NCBI GenBank assembly: GCA_026397955.1
Contig: JAPLTV010000032.1
Span: 1 to 64,000 of the forward strand
DNA length: 64,000 bases
Reading direction: 5' to 3'
Source of the DNA: Verrucomicrobiota bacterium
Lineage (GTDB): Bacteria; Verrucomicrobiota; Verrucomicrobiia; Opitutales; UBA953
The notes below the pieces were generated by a model. That model was not told where the DNA came from, did not search any database, and saw nothing but the letters and a program-made list of their open reading frames with translations. A program made the position numbers and the translations under genes. Of the stretch, positions 37,410-46,743 are shown piece after piece (the first letter of the stretch is position 1; each line of letters starts with the position of its first letter).

Positions 37410-38254
37410 GGTTCCTAGCCCTCCTTCTTTTTTCCAGCGCGCTGAGCGCGGCTGATATCGTCGGCTCTGATCTGCTGGCTGGCGCCGTCGCCCGAGGTTT
37501 CAATCAAGCCGCAGGCAAGACATCCGCCGATTTCGGCGGCACACTTCCTGGTCGGCAGGCGTTCGTCGATGGCCGTGCCTCCGCGGCGGTGCTTATGGTG
37601 CGCGACCGTGAGGTCGCGCCGGTGCCGACCGGTAAGGTCGGCGTCGTCGAGTTTCGTCTCGCGAGCGCCGTGGTGGTGGTCGCGACGCACGTCAGCAATC
37701 GCGCTGAATCGATCACGCTGGAAAATCTCTCGAACATTTTCGCACGCGATCCGCGGGCGCCGGCGCGTAATTGGAACGACATCAACTCGGCGGCGCGCTC
37801 CGAGCTCATCACGCCCGCGGTCTCCTCCCCGCCTGGTTCGATGGTGCTGGAGATTTTTCAAGGCATTGCCCTGGAGGGCCAGCCGTTCCGCCTGGATGTC
37901 CGGCAGAGGATCGAATTGGACTTGGCGGCCGACTTGTTGGCCTCCCGCGCCGGCAGCGTCACCCTCCTCCCCCGCCCTCCTTCTGGTCGGGGTAAAGTTC
38001 TCCAAGTTGCGGATGGCCGCCCCGGGAAGTCCTCCACCGCCTACGGTCCTGATGAGAACAATATTTATAACGGAGATTACCCCCTCCAAGTTCCCCTCAT
38101 CCTTTATGTCCGGCAGGATCGGCTGACCCAGCTCGCCCCTGCCTTACGGTGGCTCTTTTCGGACGAAGCCGCCGCCCTGCTGGAAAAGCAGGGCCTTACC
38201 CCTGCTCCTAGGGCTGCCCGGACGAGGTTCGTCCAAAGGCTTGACACTCGGTAG
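37406..38254 (+). CDS. PstS-like periplasmic phosphate-binding protein, orphan
   Basis: 282 residues from a GTG overlapping the regulator's stop (GTGA); a signal peptide follows (FLALLLFSSALSA). The start AADIVGSDLLAGAV, SRAVVVVATHVSN-type strand and LENLSNIFARDPRAPARNWNDI are those of the PBP-like family of PstS. The ending, about residues 220-270 (VPLILYVRQDRL, LRWLFSDEAAALLEKQGL), is also typical. No pstCAB genes follow; the next genes are a tRNA and phoBR, so a sensing role together with PhoR, or work with a distant transporter, are both possible. Confidence 0.85.
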   Translation: MRFLALLLFSSALSAADIVGSDLLAGAVARGFNQAAGKTSADFGGTLPGRQAFVDGRASAAVLMVRDREVAPVPTGKVGVVEFRLASAVVVVATHVSNRAESITLENLSNIFARDPRAPARNWNDINSAARSELITPAVSSPPGSMVLEIFQGIALEGQPFRLDVRQRIELDLAADLLASRAGSVTLLPRPPSGRGKVLQVADGRPGKSSTAYGPDENNIYNGDYPLQVPLILYVRQDRLTQLAPALRWLFSDEAAALLEKQGLTPAPRAARTRFVQRLDTR

Positions 38255-38269
38255 GGCGTTTGGTCTGCT
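38241..38269 (+). promoter_or_regulatory. Possible sigma-70-type promoter for tRNA-Gly
   Basis: TTGACA at 38241-38246, then 17 bases and TCTGCT at 38264-38269, a weak -10. It lies inside the end of the PstS-like gene and gives a start a few bases before the tRNA. Confidence 0.35.
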
Positions 38270-38280
38270 TCCCATCCAAC

Positions 38281-38355
38281 GCGCGCGTAGCTCAATGGTA
38301 GAGTACCACCTTGCCAAGGTGGCTGTTGCTGGTTCAAGTCCAGTCGCGCGCTCCA
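38281..38355 (+). tRNA. tRNA-Gly (anticodon GCC), CCA encoded
   Basis: Full cloverleaf: 7-bp acceptor stem GCGCGCG / CGCGCGC, D arm with AGCTCAATGGTAGAGT, anticodon stem CCACC / GGTGG around TTGCCAA (GCC at 38313-38315), variable loop CTGTT, T arm with GGTTCAAGTCC. Discriminator T at 38352, then CCA at 38353-38355, so the 3' end is encoded. Reads glycine codons GGC and GGU. Confidence 0.97.
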
Positions 38356-38370
38356 CTTTAAAATGGAGCC

Positions 38371-38398
38371 AAAACCCGCCGAAACCCGGCGGGTTTTT
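38371..38398 (+). terminator. Rho-independent terminator after tRNA-Gly
   Basis: Stem AAAACCCGCCG / CGGCGGGTTTT with a five-base loop, followed by TTTTT. It lies between the tRNA and the phoR stop and, being A/T-flanked on both sides, should work in both directions. Confidence 0.85.
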
Positions 38399-38409
38399 CA
38401 TTTCAGGAC

Positions 38410-39651
38410 CTAGGCCGACGCCGGTAGGGTCACCGTGATCCGTAGGCCCTTCGGCTTGGCAGGTTCCGCCGAGGCGGACCCCCCATGGAGTTCGGCTACC
38501 TGCCGAACAATGCTCAGCCCCAGGCCGCTCCCCCCAGCTCGGCGGGATTTATCGGTCCGGTAAAAGCGATCGAAGAGCCTTGGGAGATCTGCCGGGGTAA
38601 CCCCTGCCCCGTCGTCTTCCACGGTTAACTCCACCCCGCTCAGGGTATCCTGGGTCGAAACAACCAAGCGGCTCATGCCGGCCGCATGGGCCAAGGCGTT
38701 ATCGATCAGGTTCTGGACCAGGCGTCGGGCTTGGACCGGATCAGCGGCGCCGCCATCGGCGGCTTCCAGCTTCAATTCCAGTTTCACCCCGGCCGCCTTG
38801 CAGCGGGCGGCGAATTCCTCCGCGACTTCTCGGGCCGCGACATGGAGCGCGCCGGGCTCGCGGCGGACATCCTGCGCCGATTCAAGACTCGCGAGGGCCA
38901 GTAGCCCTTCGACCAGGCCCTGCAGCCGACCGACCGAGCTCACGATCTTCTGCGTGAAGCGCGCGCGATCTTCCGTCGACATCGTCGCCTGGTCTTCTGC
39001 CAAGGTCTCGGCGTACCCGCGGAGGATTGTCACGGGTGTACGGAGGTCGTGCGAGACGTTCGTCACGAAGTCTCGTTCCATGGCCTGCAGGCGCTTCAGC
39101 GCCGTCACATCGGCTAGCACGAAGATCGCGGCGCCGTCGCCGAACGCTTCCGGATCCGTCCGCGCTCCGGCGGCTTGGATCCAGACGTCGGATAAAGGCG
39201 CGCGGTTCAGGAGGATCATGGAGCGGGCGCCGCCCTCGGTGCGGACGCGGCGGACGAGTTCGATGAAGTCGGCGCTGCGAACGAGTGGCACGATCGACCC
39301 GCCGGCATCATCTTCGGAAAGCCCGAACAGCGCCGCCGCGGCTGGGTTGGCGAGGCGGAGGCGATCCTGCGCGTCGACGACGAGCACGGCGTCGGTCAGC
39401 GGCGCTAGTAGCGCTTCGATACGCCTTGCCGCCGCGGCGCGGATTTCACCTTCGTTCGCCGCGCGCCGTTCAATGGCGACGAAGAGTTCTTCCAGGCGCA
39501 GCTTACGTACCAGCCAGCCTTGAGGACGGGGCGCACCGCCGTCGGCGAGCAGCGCACGGCGAGCCCAGCGTACATGGCTGGCGATCTCGGCGAAGTACCA
39601 GACGGCAGCGACGATGAGCGCGAGCAGGAGCAACCAGGGAAGCCAGGACAT
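38410..39651 (-). CDS. phoR: Phosphate-regulon-type sensor histidine kinase PhoR
   Basis: 413 residues: one N-terminal membrane helix (WLLLLALIVAAVWYF), PAS domain (about 80-190; LVVDAQDRLRLANPAAAALFG), HisKA with the phospho-His in FVTNVSHDLRTPVT (near 200) and HATPase with ETVEDDGAGV-like LTVEDDGAGVTP and GGSGLGLSIVRQVA. Single-helix PhoR with a cytoplasmic PAS is normal. It follows phoB by about 50 bases on the minus strand. The call PhoR rather than another OmpR-group kinase rests on domain order and the neighbour. Confidence 0.88.
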   Translation of the reverse strand: MSWLPWLLLLALIVAAVWYFAEIASHVRWARRALLADGGAPRPQGWLVRKLRLEELFVAIERRAANEGEIRAAAARRIEALLAPLTDAVLVVDAQDRLRLANPAAAALFGLSEDDAGGSIVPLVRSADFIELVRRVRTEGGARSMILLNRAPLSDVWIQAAGARTDPEAFGDGAAIFVLADVTALKRLQAMERDFVTNVSHDLRTPVTILRGYAETLAEDQATMSTEDRARFTQKIVSSVGRLQGLVEGLLALASLESAQDVRREPGALHVAAREVAEEFAARCKAAGVKLELKLEAADGGAADPVQARRLVQNLIDNALAHAAGMSRLVVSTQDTLSGVELTVEDDGAGVTPADLPRLFDRFYRTDKSRRAGGSGLGLSIVRQVAELHGGSASAEPAKPKGLRITVTLPASA

Positions 39652-39700
39652 CTGCGGAGGATCCTGTCCGGCGCCGCCGGACGCGCGAGCGCAAAGCGGT

Positions 39701-40396
39701 TTAGCCGTTCACGCGGTAACCGACGCCGCGCACCGTATCGATCACGTCACCCGCCGGGCCGAGTTTCTCGCGCAGGCGGCGGACGTGGGTGTCGACCGTA
39801 CGGGTCTCGAGATCAGGAGAATAGTTCCAGACGTCGGCGAGGAGTTCTTCGCGCGACTGCACCCTGCCCTTCCGCTCGAGGAGCATGCGGAGCAGCTTGA
39901 ATTCCGTGGCGGTCAGTTCGACGATTTTGCCGGCGGCGGTCACTTCGTGGCGCTCGATGTCGAGCATCAGTGCGCCGGCGGCGAGGCGCGTTGAAGGTTT
40001 GGCGGCGGCGGACTTCGCGCGGCGCAGCAGAGCCTGGGCGCGTAGCATCAGCTCGCGCGTATCAAAAGGCTTCGTCACATAGTCGTCGGCACCGGACTCG
40101 AGGCCCTTCACCTTGTCGACCGTCTCGCCCTTCGCTGTGAGGAAGATCACCGGCGTATCTTGGAGGAGCGCGTCGGCCCGGACCATGCGGAGCAACTGCA
40201 CGCCCGTGAGCTCGGGCATCATCACGTCGAGGATGATCAGGTCCGGGCGGAAGTCGCGGGCTAGGCCGATGGCGCGCAGTGGGTCGTTCAGCGTACGGAT
40301 CGCGTAGCCGGCCTGCTTGAACTTGTAGTCCAATAGTTCCGTCACGTCAGACTCGTCGTCGACGATCAGGATTCGCTTGAGATGTTCGGCGTCCAT
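39701..40396 (-). CDS. phoB: Phosphate-regulon-type response regulator PhoB
   Basis: 231 residues from MDAEHLKRIL at 40396; ten upstream codons lack family sequence. OmpR/PhoB family: receiver with ILIVDDESDV, acceptor Asp in LIILDVMMPELTG and Lys in YVTKPFDTREL, and a winged-helix domain (about 130-231) ending TVRGVGYRVNG. Pairs with PhoR. A 10-bp inverted repeat and direct repeats resembling Pho boxes lie upstream (40444-40533), consistent with self-control. Confidence 0.9.
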   Translation of the reverse strand: MDAEHLKRILIVDDESDVTELLDYKFKQAGYAIRTLNDPLRAIGLARDFRPDLIILDVMMPELTGVQLLRMVRADALLQDTPVIFLTAKGETVDKVKGLESGADDYVTKPFDTRELMLRAQALLRRAKSAAAKPSTRLAAGALMLDIERHEVTAAGKIVELTATEFKLLRMLLERKGRVQSREELLADVWNYSPDLETRTVDTHVRRLREKLGPAGDVIDTVRGVGYRVNG

Positions 40397-40443
40397 GGGT
40401 GCGTCATTACATAAAGGCCCCGCCAAAAGAAGCGCCAGAGTTA

Positions 40444-40475
40444 GGTGACAAACATGTCGGTCGTGTTACAGCCCT
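40444..40475 (-). promoter_or_regulatory. Possible Pho-box-like repeats before phoB
   Basis: On the minus strand CTGTAAC, CCGACAT and GTCACC follow each other at about 11-base intervals, resembling the CTGTCAT/CTGTCAC units bound by PhoB. Matches are imperfect, so this is a suggestion only. Confidence 0.3.
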
Positions 40476-40533
40476 TTTTAGAAACCATAAATCATTCACT
40501 ATAAAGAAGTTATGTAGTTAAGAAACACGACCG
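40458..40533. repeat. 10-bp inverted repeat around an AT-rich island
   Basis: CGGTCGTGTT at 40458-40467 and its exact inverse AACACGACCG at 40524-40533 enclose 56 bases that are mostly A and T (TTTTTAGAAACCATAAATC and so on), striking in this GC-rich sequence. No gene lies here. It sits next to a parS-like site (40569). Confidence 0.6.
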
Positions 40534-40568
40534 TCACACCGCGCTGCCATAATCTTTACATAGGCCGG

Positions 40569-40584
40569 TGTTCCCCGTGGAACA
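40569..40584. promoter_or_regulatory. parS-like site, one mismatch
   Basis: TGTTCCCCGTGGAACA differs at one base from the perfect site at 41742 and from consensus TGTTNCACGTGNAACA. Lies after the mnmG stop; flanked by GG/CC so the palindrome extends (GTG...CAC). Confidence 0.45.
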
Positions 40585-40612
40585 CCGCCCTGCTCTCCCC
40601 TTCCCTCTAGGA

Positions 40613-42493
40613 TTACTTGGCCCGGAAAAGAACCATCAGCAGCGAGATATCCGCTGGGTTCACCCCGCTGATCCGGCTAGCTTGGCCTAAGGTCTTGGGC
40701 TGGATGGCTTGGAGTTTCTGGCGGGCTTCGATGCGCAAGCCGTAGGCTTTCAAGAAATCAAACCCTTCAGGCACCTTAAAGGAGTCTAGGTCGTGGAGCT
40801 TACGGGCGTTACGCGTTTCCCGTTCTAAATAACCACGGTATTTGACCCGGTACATGACTTCCGCCTGAACTTCAGGGGCTTCGGCTAGGAATGTCGGCGG
40901 TAGATCCTTGGGGGTTGAATCCCAGTTGCGGCGGATGACGTCGCCGGCGATTCCGCCAGGGATGGCCAGTTTTTCCAGATATTCGATCCAATGGGTCACT
41001 TTTTCTGCCTTGGCTTGAATGCGGCCTAGACGATCTGCCGGGACCAGGCCGAATTCGGCGATTTTGTCCTTTAGGCGGAGTTCAGCGCTGCCGTGGTTGA
41101 ATAAGAGGCGGAATTCAGCCCGGCTGGTGAACATACGGTAAGGCTCCTGGGTGCCTTTGGTCACTAAATCATCGATCAGGACCCCGATGTAAGCTTCGTC
41201 GCGGCCAATGACCATGGGGGTCTGGCCCTTGACCTTACAGGCGGCATTAACTCCGGCAACCAGGCCTTGGGCGCCGGCTTCTTCATATCCGGAGGTCCCA
41301 TTGATCTGGCCGGCAAAGAACAGGCCATCGACCTTTTTGGACTCTAAGGTGGGGTAGAGCTGGGTAGGGGGCGCGAAATCGTATTCCACGGCATAGGCTG
41401 GGCGAAGCATGACGGCTTTCTCGAGTCCAGGCACCGAAGCCAGCATCTGCAACTGAACGGCAAAGGGCAGGGAGGTCGAAAGGCCGTTGATATACCATTC
41501 GTCGGTATTTCGACCTTCAGGCTCTAGGTAGAGCTTATGGGTATCCTTGTCCGAGAACTTCACGAACTTGTCTTCGATGGAGGGGCAGTAGCGCGGGCCG
41601 ACCCCGGTAATCTCGCCGCCATAGAGGGGGGAGAGGTGAAGGTTCTCTTGGACGATCTTGCCGGTGGCACAAGTCGCCTCGGTCATCCAACAGGAGACCT
41701 GATCGCTACCTGGAGTCCATCCCGGGAGGCGTTCGCCGGCTTGTTCCACGTGGAACAAATCGGTCTGCTGGCGGGTGTCATGGAAGGCAAACAGGGTGGG
41801 GGAGGCATCGCCGGGCTGCTCCTCGCATTTGCTGAAATCAATGGACCTTCCCAGGATCCGCGGAGGGGTGCCAGTCTTGAGTCTCTGGAGTTCGATTCCA
41901 GCCTCTAAGAAACTGCTAGACAACGACTTAGCACTAAAATCACCTAGGCGACCGCCCTCGGTTTTGTTCGCGCCGATATGCATCAGGCCGCGCAAGAAAG
42001 TTCCAGTGGTGACGACCACGGTTTTGGCGTGGAAGTCGAGATCGAGGTTGGTCTGCACCCCGACCACGGCGCCGTTCTTAAAGATGAGCCCGGTGACCTG
42101 AGACTGGAAGATGGTGAGGCCGTCCTGCAGCTCGCAGAGGTGCTTCATCCGGAACTGGTAAGCCTTCTTATCGCACTGGGCGCGGGGGGCCTGGACGGCG
42201 GGCCCCTTGGAGGAGTTCAGGAGGCGGAACTGGATCCCGGTGACGTCGGCGGTCAGGCCCATCTCGCCCCCGAGGGCGTCGATCTCCCGGACGATATGGC
42301 CCTTGGCCTGGCCCCCGATGGCGGGGTTGCAGCTCATCTGGGCGATGGTGTCCACGTTGCCCGTCAGGAGCAGGACATCGACCCCCATGCGGGCGGCAGC
42401 CAGGGCGGCTTCCACGCCGGCATGGCCGGCCCCGCAGACGATGACGTCATAGGGGCGGTCAGGCCCGAGGCGGATTTGTTTGTGAGGTCGCAT
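40613..42493 (-). CDS. mnmG: tRNA uridine 5-carboxymethylaminomethyl modification enzyme MnmG
   Basis: 626 residues from [10 protein letters not shown] (42493). FAD- and NAD-dependent enzyme that with MnmE modifies wobble U34 of several tRNAs. FAD loop [40 protein letters not shown] and the second motif [12 protein letters not shown]; the ending ([12 protein letters not shown]) is standard. A perfect parS palindrome (41742-41757) is embedded in the coding sequence. It follows mnmE by 23 bases in the same direction. Confidence 0.97.
   Translation of the reverse strand: MRPHKQIRLGPDRPYDVIVCGAGHAGVEAALAAARMGVDVLLLTGNVDTIAQMSCNPAIGGQAKGHIVREIDALGGEMGLTADVTGIQFRLLNSSKGPAVQAPRAQCDKKAYQFRMKHLCELQDGLTIFQSQVTGLIFKNGAVVGVQTNLDLDFHAKTVVVTTGTFLRGLMHIGANKTEGGRLGDFSAKSLSSSFLEAGIELQRLKTGTPPRILGRSIDFSKCEEQPGDASPTLFAFHDTRQQTDLFHVEQAGERLPGWTPGSDQVSCWMTEATCATGKIVQENLHLSPLYGGEITGVGPRYCPSIEDKFVKFSDKDTHKLYLEPEGRNTDEWYINGLSTSLPFAVQLQMLASVPGLEKAVMLRPAYAVEYDFAPPTQLYPTLESKKVDGLFFAGQINGTSGYEEAGAQGLVAGVNAACKVKGQTPMVIGRDEAYIGVLIDDLVTKGTQEPYRMFTSRAEFRLLFNHGSAELRLKDKIAEFGLVPADRLGRIQAKAEKVTHWIEYLEKLAIPGGIAGDVIRRNWDSTPKDLPPTFLAEAPEVQAEVMYRVKYRGYLERETRNARKLHDLDSFKVPEGFDFLKAYGLRIEARQKLQAIQPKTLGQASRISGVNPADISLLMVLFRAK
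41742..41757. promoter_or_regulatory. parS partition site inside mnmG
   Basis: TGTTCCACGTGGAACA is a perfect palindrome matching the ParB-binding consensus TGTTNCACGTGNAACA at every fixed position. parS sites usually cluster around the replication origin. In mnmG it encodes ordinary family residues (FHVEQ), so the host gene can carry it without loss. parA and parB are not in the window. Confidence 0.75.
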
Positions 42494-42516
42494 AGGCGCT
42501 CCCTCACCAGAGGGAA

Positions 42517-43875
42517 TCACTTACCTATGCAGAAGGAAGCGAAGAGCTTGTCCAGCATACGCTCATTATCGATGCGACCGACGATTTCCCCGAGGGCGTC
42601 CAGGGCGACCCGGCCTTGGGCGGCCGCGAGCTCGGTCTGGATGGGGGCCTTAAGATGGCCGGCGGCCTCGGAAAGGGCGGTCGCCGCCCGGGCCAGGGCC
42701 TCGGCATGGCGGACGCTGACCACGAGATCTTCGGCTCCGGGGGCGATCTCTTGGGCGATCAGGAAGTCGCCGAGCTTGGCTCGGAGCGCATCCGCGTCAC
42801 GCCCGTCCAGGAGGCAGGCGGAAAGTTTGGCGATCTGCGGCAGGAAATTCTTCTGCGCGGGATGTGCGGGCAAGTCCGACTTGTTGGCGACGATGAGCGT
42901 GCGCGCCGGGTCGAGCAGCGCGACAAGTTCCGCGGGCAGGGCAGGGGGCTCCGCTGAAGCGTCGACGACCAGCAGGAGGAGATGCGCGCCACGTGCCTGC
43001 TCGAGCGAGCGGGCCATGCCAAGGTTCTCGAGCGTCGAGCCACCGTCGCGAAGTCCGGCGGTGTCGATCGCGGTCACGGCGAGCGGCAGGCCGGCGACCG
43101 GCGCCTCGAGGTAGTCACGCGTCGTCCCGGCTTCGGGGCTCACGATCGCGCGGTCGGCACCGGCGAGCGCGTTAAGCAAGCTCGACTTGCCCGCGTTGGG
43201 CGCGCCGACGACGGCGACGCGCAAGCCCTCGCGCAGGGCACCGTCATGCTTCGCGGTGCGAGCGTATCCAGAAAGTTCTGACGCAATTTCAATCAAGCGG
43301 GCCGCTGGGCCGCGCGGGTCCTCGGGCGGCAGGTCTTCTTCAGGGAAATCGATGTGCGCCTCGAGCTCGGCGAGGATCTGCAGCGTACGGTCGGTCCAGC
43401 GGGCGACCTGCCGGCCAAGTTCGCCGGCGAGCATGCGGCGCGCGGAGGCGAGCGCGCGCGCGGAGCTGGCGTGGATCAGGTCGGCGACGGCTTCGGCCTG
43501 CGTGAGGTCGATGCGACCCGCGAGATAGGAGCGGCGCGTGAACTCGCCGGGTTCGGCGAGACGGCCGCCGCGCGCGAGGCAATCCTCGGTGATGCGGCGC
43601 ACGAGCAGCGGGTTGCCGTGGCAGGTAATCTCGAGCGAGTCGTTGCCGGTGAAGGAGCGCCCGGCATGCCAGAGCACCGCGACGACTTGGTCGATGGCCT
43701 CGCCTTCCTGGTTCCGCCAGATGCCGAGCGTCGAAGTCTTCTCGGTGAGCGGGGTCTTGCGAGCGAGGGCGGCCGTTGCGATGGCCGAGGCCAGCGGGCC
43801 GTCGACGCGCACGATGGCCAAGGCCGAGCGGCCGGCGGGTGTCGCGGCGGCGACGATGGTCTCGGTGGCGGGCAT
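42517..43875 (-). CDS. mnmE: tRNA modification GTPase MnmE
   Basis: 452 residues from [15 protein letters not shown] (43875). N-terminal formyl-THF-binding domain ([28 protein letters not shown]), central helices and an inserted G domain with [20 protein letters not shown] and DTAGLRDG; the C-terminus is the invariant CIGK. Works with MnmG. Switch and NKSD motifs are normal. First gene of the mnmEG pair. Confidence 0.97.
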   Translation of the reverse strand: MPATETIVAAATPAGRSALAIVRVDGPLASAIATAALARKTPLTEKTSTLGIWRNQEGEAIDQVVAVLWHAGRSFTGNDSLEITCHGNPLLVRRITEDCLARGGRLAEPGEFTRRSYLAGRIDLTQAEAVADLIHASSARALASARRMLAGELGRQVARWTDRTLQILAELEAHIDFPEEDLPPEDPRGPAARLIEIASELSGYARTAKHDGALREGLRVAVVGAPNAGKSSLLNALAGADRAIVSPEAGTTRDYLEAPVAGLPLAVTAIDTAGLRDGGSTLENLGMARSLEQARGAHLLLLVVDASAEPPALPAELVALLDPARTLIVANKSDLPAHPAQKNFLPQIAKLSACLLDGRDADALRAKLGDFLIAQEIAPGAEDLVVSVRHAEALARAATALSEAAGHLKAPIQTELAAAQGRVALDALGEIVGRIDNERMLDKLFASFCIGK

Positions 43876-43996
43876 AGGATGGCGTGAGCTGGGGTCATCC
43901 CAAGGGGCGAGGGGAGGGGAGGCAAGCGGTGTCATACGTCCGCAAAAAGGCTGGAAGGGAAGGGCGGGCCTGACACAGTCCGTCCGAGACACTCCC

Positions 43997-45253
43997 GTGG
44001 AAAATCACCGCTTCCTTCTTCCTGATTCGGCCCGCCAGATCGCCGCGGCCCATGGCACCCCCTGCTTTGTTTATGATCAGGCCACCCTCGAGGCCCAGGC
44101 CGACGCCATGCTGGCCTTCCCGAACGCCTTCGGTGTAACGGTCCGCTTTGCCATGAAGGCCTGCCCGAACGCCTCAGTCCTCAAGGTCTTCGCGAACAAG
44201 GGCCTCCATTTCGATGCTAGCTCGGGCTGGGAAGTCCGCCGCGCGATGCTCGCCGGCGTCCCAGCCGACCGCCTCTCCCTCTCCTCCCAGGAGCTCCCGG
44301 ACGATTTCCCCTCTCTTCTTAGTAAGGGCGTGCACGTGAATGCCTGCTCCCTCCTGCAGTTGGAGCGGATCGGCAAGGCACTCCCCGGCCATGAGGTCGG
44401 CCTGCGCTTCAATCCCGGCCGCGGTTCGGGCGGCACGGGCAAGACCAACGTCGGCGGCCCTGACTCCTCTTTCGGCATCTGGCATGAGTGGGCCGACCAA
44501 GCTCAGGCCATCGTGAAGCAGTACGGCCTGAAGGTCGTCCGCATCCATACGCACATCGGCTCCGGTAGCGATCCGGTCGTCTGGCAGGAAGTCTCCGCAG
44601 CCAGCCTCGCGCTCGTCAGCCGTTTCCCGACCGTGCACACTCTCAACCTCGGCGGTGGCTACAAGGTCGCGCGCGTCGCGGCGGAGAAGGGCACCGACCC
44701 GCAGGTCGTCGGCGCGCCGGTCAAGATCGCCTTCGAGAAGTTCGCCGTCGCCGACGGACGTAAGCTCCGCCTCGAGATCGAGCCAGGCACATTCCTCGTC
44801 GCCAATGCCGGTGCCGTCCTTTCCCGCGTCCAAGACATCGTCTCCACCGGTGCCCGCGAATTCCTCAAGCTCGACTCAGGCATGACCGAGATCCTGCGTC
44901 CTTCGCTCTACGGCGCGCAGCATCCGGTGCATCTCTACCCGGCGAAGGCTACCGGTGCCACGCGCGATTACGTCATCGTCGGCCACTGCTGCGAATCAGG
45001 CGACCTCATCAGCTGCGCTCCCGGCGAACCGGAGACGCTCGCCACCCGCACGCTACCCGAAGCGACCTCCGGCGATCTCTGCGTCATCGGCGGAGCCGGC
45101 GCGTATTGCGCCGGCATGAGCACGAAGAATTACAACTCCTTCCCCGAGGCGCCGGAAGTCCTCCTGCGTCGTGATGGGAAGTTCTCGCTGATTCGTCGCC
45201 GCCAGTCGCTCGAGCAGATTCTGCAGAACGAGCAGCCGGCCGAAGGTCTCTGA
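43997..45253 (+). CDS. lysA: Diaminopimelate decarboxylase
   Basis: 418 residues from a GTG at 43997; the reading frame is open for 153 codons upstream only because it opposes mnmE. PLP enzyme that makes lysine from meso-DAP. PLP lysine in [18 protein letters not shown]-type [10 protein letters not shown] and LNLGGGYKV for the phosphate, and CESGDLI plus [15 protein letters not shown] at the active site. Related carboxynorspermidine decarboxylases differ in the CESGD region. Next gene starts two bases after the stop. Confidence 0.9.
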   Translation: MENHRFLLPDSARQIAAAHGTPCFVYDQATLEAQADAMLAFPNAFGVTVRFAMKACPNASVLKVFANKGLHFDASSGWEVRRAMLAGVPADRLSLSSQELPDDFPSLLSKGVHVNACSLLQLERIGKALPGHEVGLRFNPGRGSGGTGKTNVGGPDSSFGIWHEWADQAQAIVKQYGLKVVRIHTHIGSGSDPVVWQEVSAASLALVSRFPTVHTLNLGGGYKVARVAAEKGTDPQVVGAPVKIAFEKFAVADGRKLRLEIEPGTFLVANAGAVLSRVQDIVSTGAREFLKLDSGMTEILRPSLYGAQHPVHLYPAKATGATRDYVIVGHCCESGDLISCAPGEPETLATRTLPEATSGDLCVIGGAGAYCAGMSTKNYNSFPEAPEVLLRRDGKFSLIRRRQSLEQILQNEQPAEGL

Positions 45254-45255
45254 TC

Positions 45256-46713
45256 GTGCCGATTCTTTCGCCAGCCTTGGGCGCCACGGTGCCCGACTCG
45301 CCGCATGCGACCGTCGTCTGCCTGCCGACGCTCGCGGACGTCGAGAGCTACGAGCGCAAGGAAGAGCGCGTCTGGAAACTCCTGCGTGCCGGTTATCCGC
45401 GCTTCGTCCGCAACGCGCTCGTCACCCGTGCCGCCGAGGAAGCCGCGCGTCGGCTCGGCCGCGCGGGCGAACTTTTCCCGCTGGTCTCCGAGGCGAGCGC
45501 TCGCCGGCTCGCCGAACATGTCGGCGCCACGCTCACCTCCGTTGACCGCGTCGGCGACTGGTGCCTGGTCACGACGTCGGCGGGCGATGCCGCGCTGCGG
45601 CTCGCGAAGATGGTGCAGCATACCGGTTCGCTGATTTCGTCGCGTCAGGCGGAAGCTTGGCTCGCCGGCTCGGCGATGAACGATGGCGCCGCGGCCCTTG
45701 CTTCGATCCGCGAGGCCTTGTCGCCGCTGCTTCCCGGGGTGGCCGCCGATGATATCCTTGTCGCCACGTCCGGCATGAACGCTGTCGATGCGGGCATCGC
45801 GGCCGTCGACGCCGTGCAGCGTCCGCGTGGTCGTTCCGCTTGGATTCAGCTCGGTTGGCTTTACGTCGACTCGACCCGCCTCTTCGGGAAGGCCCGCGAG
45901 GCCAAGCACCACTTCGTCTCCGATGTCCGCGATCTCGCCTCCGTCGAACGCCTCCTTGCGGCGGGAGATATCGCCGGCGTGTTCACCGAGGTGCCGAACA
46001 ACCCCCAGCTCGAGACCGCCGATATTCCGGCCTTGCGCGCGCTCTGCGATAAGCACGGGGCGAAACTTCTCCTCGACCCGAGCAGCGTCGGGCTCGCCAC
46101 CGTGGACGTGCTGCCGTTCGCGGACATCGTGGTTTCCAGTCTGACGAAATACGCCGGCTCCGAAGGGGATGTCATGGCCGGCGTGATCGCCGTGCATCCT
46201 TCTCGAGAAGACGCCACGGAACTACTCGCCGCCGTGCGCGACCGGATTGAGCCGCTGCACGCGCTCGACCTGGCCGCTCTCGCGACGCAGATCGGTCGCA
46301 TGGCCGAAGTCACCCATCGTCTTTCCGCGACTGCGGCGGAGATCGCCCGGCGTCTCGCCGCGCATCCTGCCGTTGCCCGCGTGCGTACGGCCGACCAAGG
46401 TCCGACGGCTGCCGCTTACCGCCGCTTGCTGCGTCCGGGCGCCGGCGCCGGCTCGCTCATCACCTTGGAGCTGCGCAGCGACATGCGCCGCGTCTACGAT
46501 CGCCTGGCTGTCGCCAAGGGTCCGAGCTTCGGACTGCGTTATACTCTGGCCGCCCCGTTTCTCTGGCTTGCGCATTTCGACGAGGTCACGAACGAGCAGG
46601 GCAGGGCGCATATCCGCGCGGCAGGACTCGACCCCGATCTCTTGCGCGTTTCCGTCGGGCTCGAGCCCGTCGAGGATATCTGGTCGGCGTTCGAAGCTGC
46701 CCTCGCTAAATAA
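45256..46713 (+). CDS. Cystathionine gamma-synthase-like PLP enzyme
   Basis: 485 residues, GTG start two bases after lysA. Fold-type I enzyme of the Cys/Met metabolism family: PLP lysine in SSLTKYAGSEGDVMAGV, tyrosine/arginine positions around GWLYVDSTRLF, and the NNPQLE motif after FTEVP, typical of MetB/MetC-like enzymes. About 100 residues longer than usual at the N-terminus (a domain of ASARRLAEHVGATLTSV type). Could act in methionine or cysteine synthesis; exact reaction unresolved. A terminator follows. Confidence 0.82.
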   Translation: MPILSPALGATVPDSPHATVVCLPTLADVESYERKEERVWKLLRAGYPRFVRNALVTRAAEEAARRLGRAGELFPLVSEASARRLAEHVGATLTSVDRVGDWCLVTTSAGDAALRLAKMVQHTGSLISSRQAEAWLAGSAMNDGAAALASIREALSPLLPGVAADDILVATSGMNAVDAGIAAVDAVQRPRGRSAWIQLGWLYVDSTRLFGKAREAKHHFVSDVRDLASVERLLAAGDIAGVFTEVPNNPQLETADIPALRALCDKHGAKLLLDPSSVGLATVDVLPFADIVVSSLTKYAGSEGDVMAGVIAVHPSREDATELLAAVRDRIEPLHALDLAALATQIGRMAEVTHRLSATAAEIARRLAAHPAVARVRTADQGPTAAAYRRLLRPGAGAGSLITLELRSDMRRVYDRLAVAKGPSFGLRYTLAAPFLWLAHFDEVTNEQGRAHIRAAGLDPDLLRVSVGLEPVEDIWSAFEAALAK

Positions 46714-46714
46714 A

Positions 46715-46736
46715 AGACCCGCCTTGCGGCGGGTCT
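46715..46736. terminator. Intrinsic terminator between convergent genes
   Basis: Stem AGACCCGCC / GGCGGGTCT with loop TTGC directly after the cystathionine-synthase-like stop (preceded by TAAAA), before the stop of the minus-strand gene at 46744. Likely serves both directions. Confidence 0.75.
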
Positions 46737-46743
46737 GCGATCC

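Noticed and set aside
43538-43996. In-frame extension upstream of lysA
   Set aside because: Opposite mnmE, lacks decarboxylase sequence; GTG at 43997 fits the family start.
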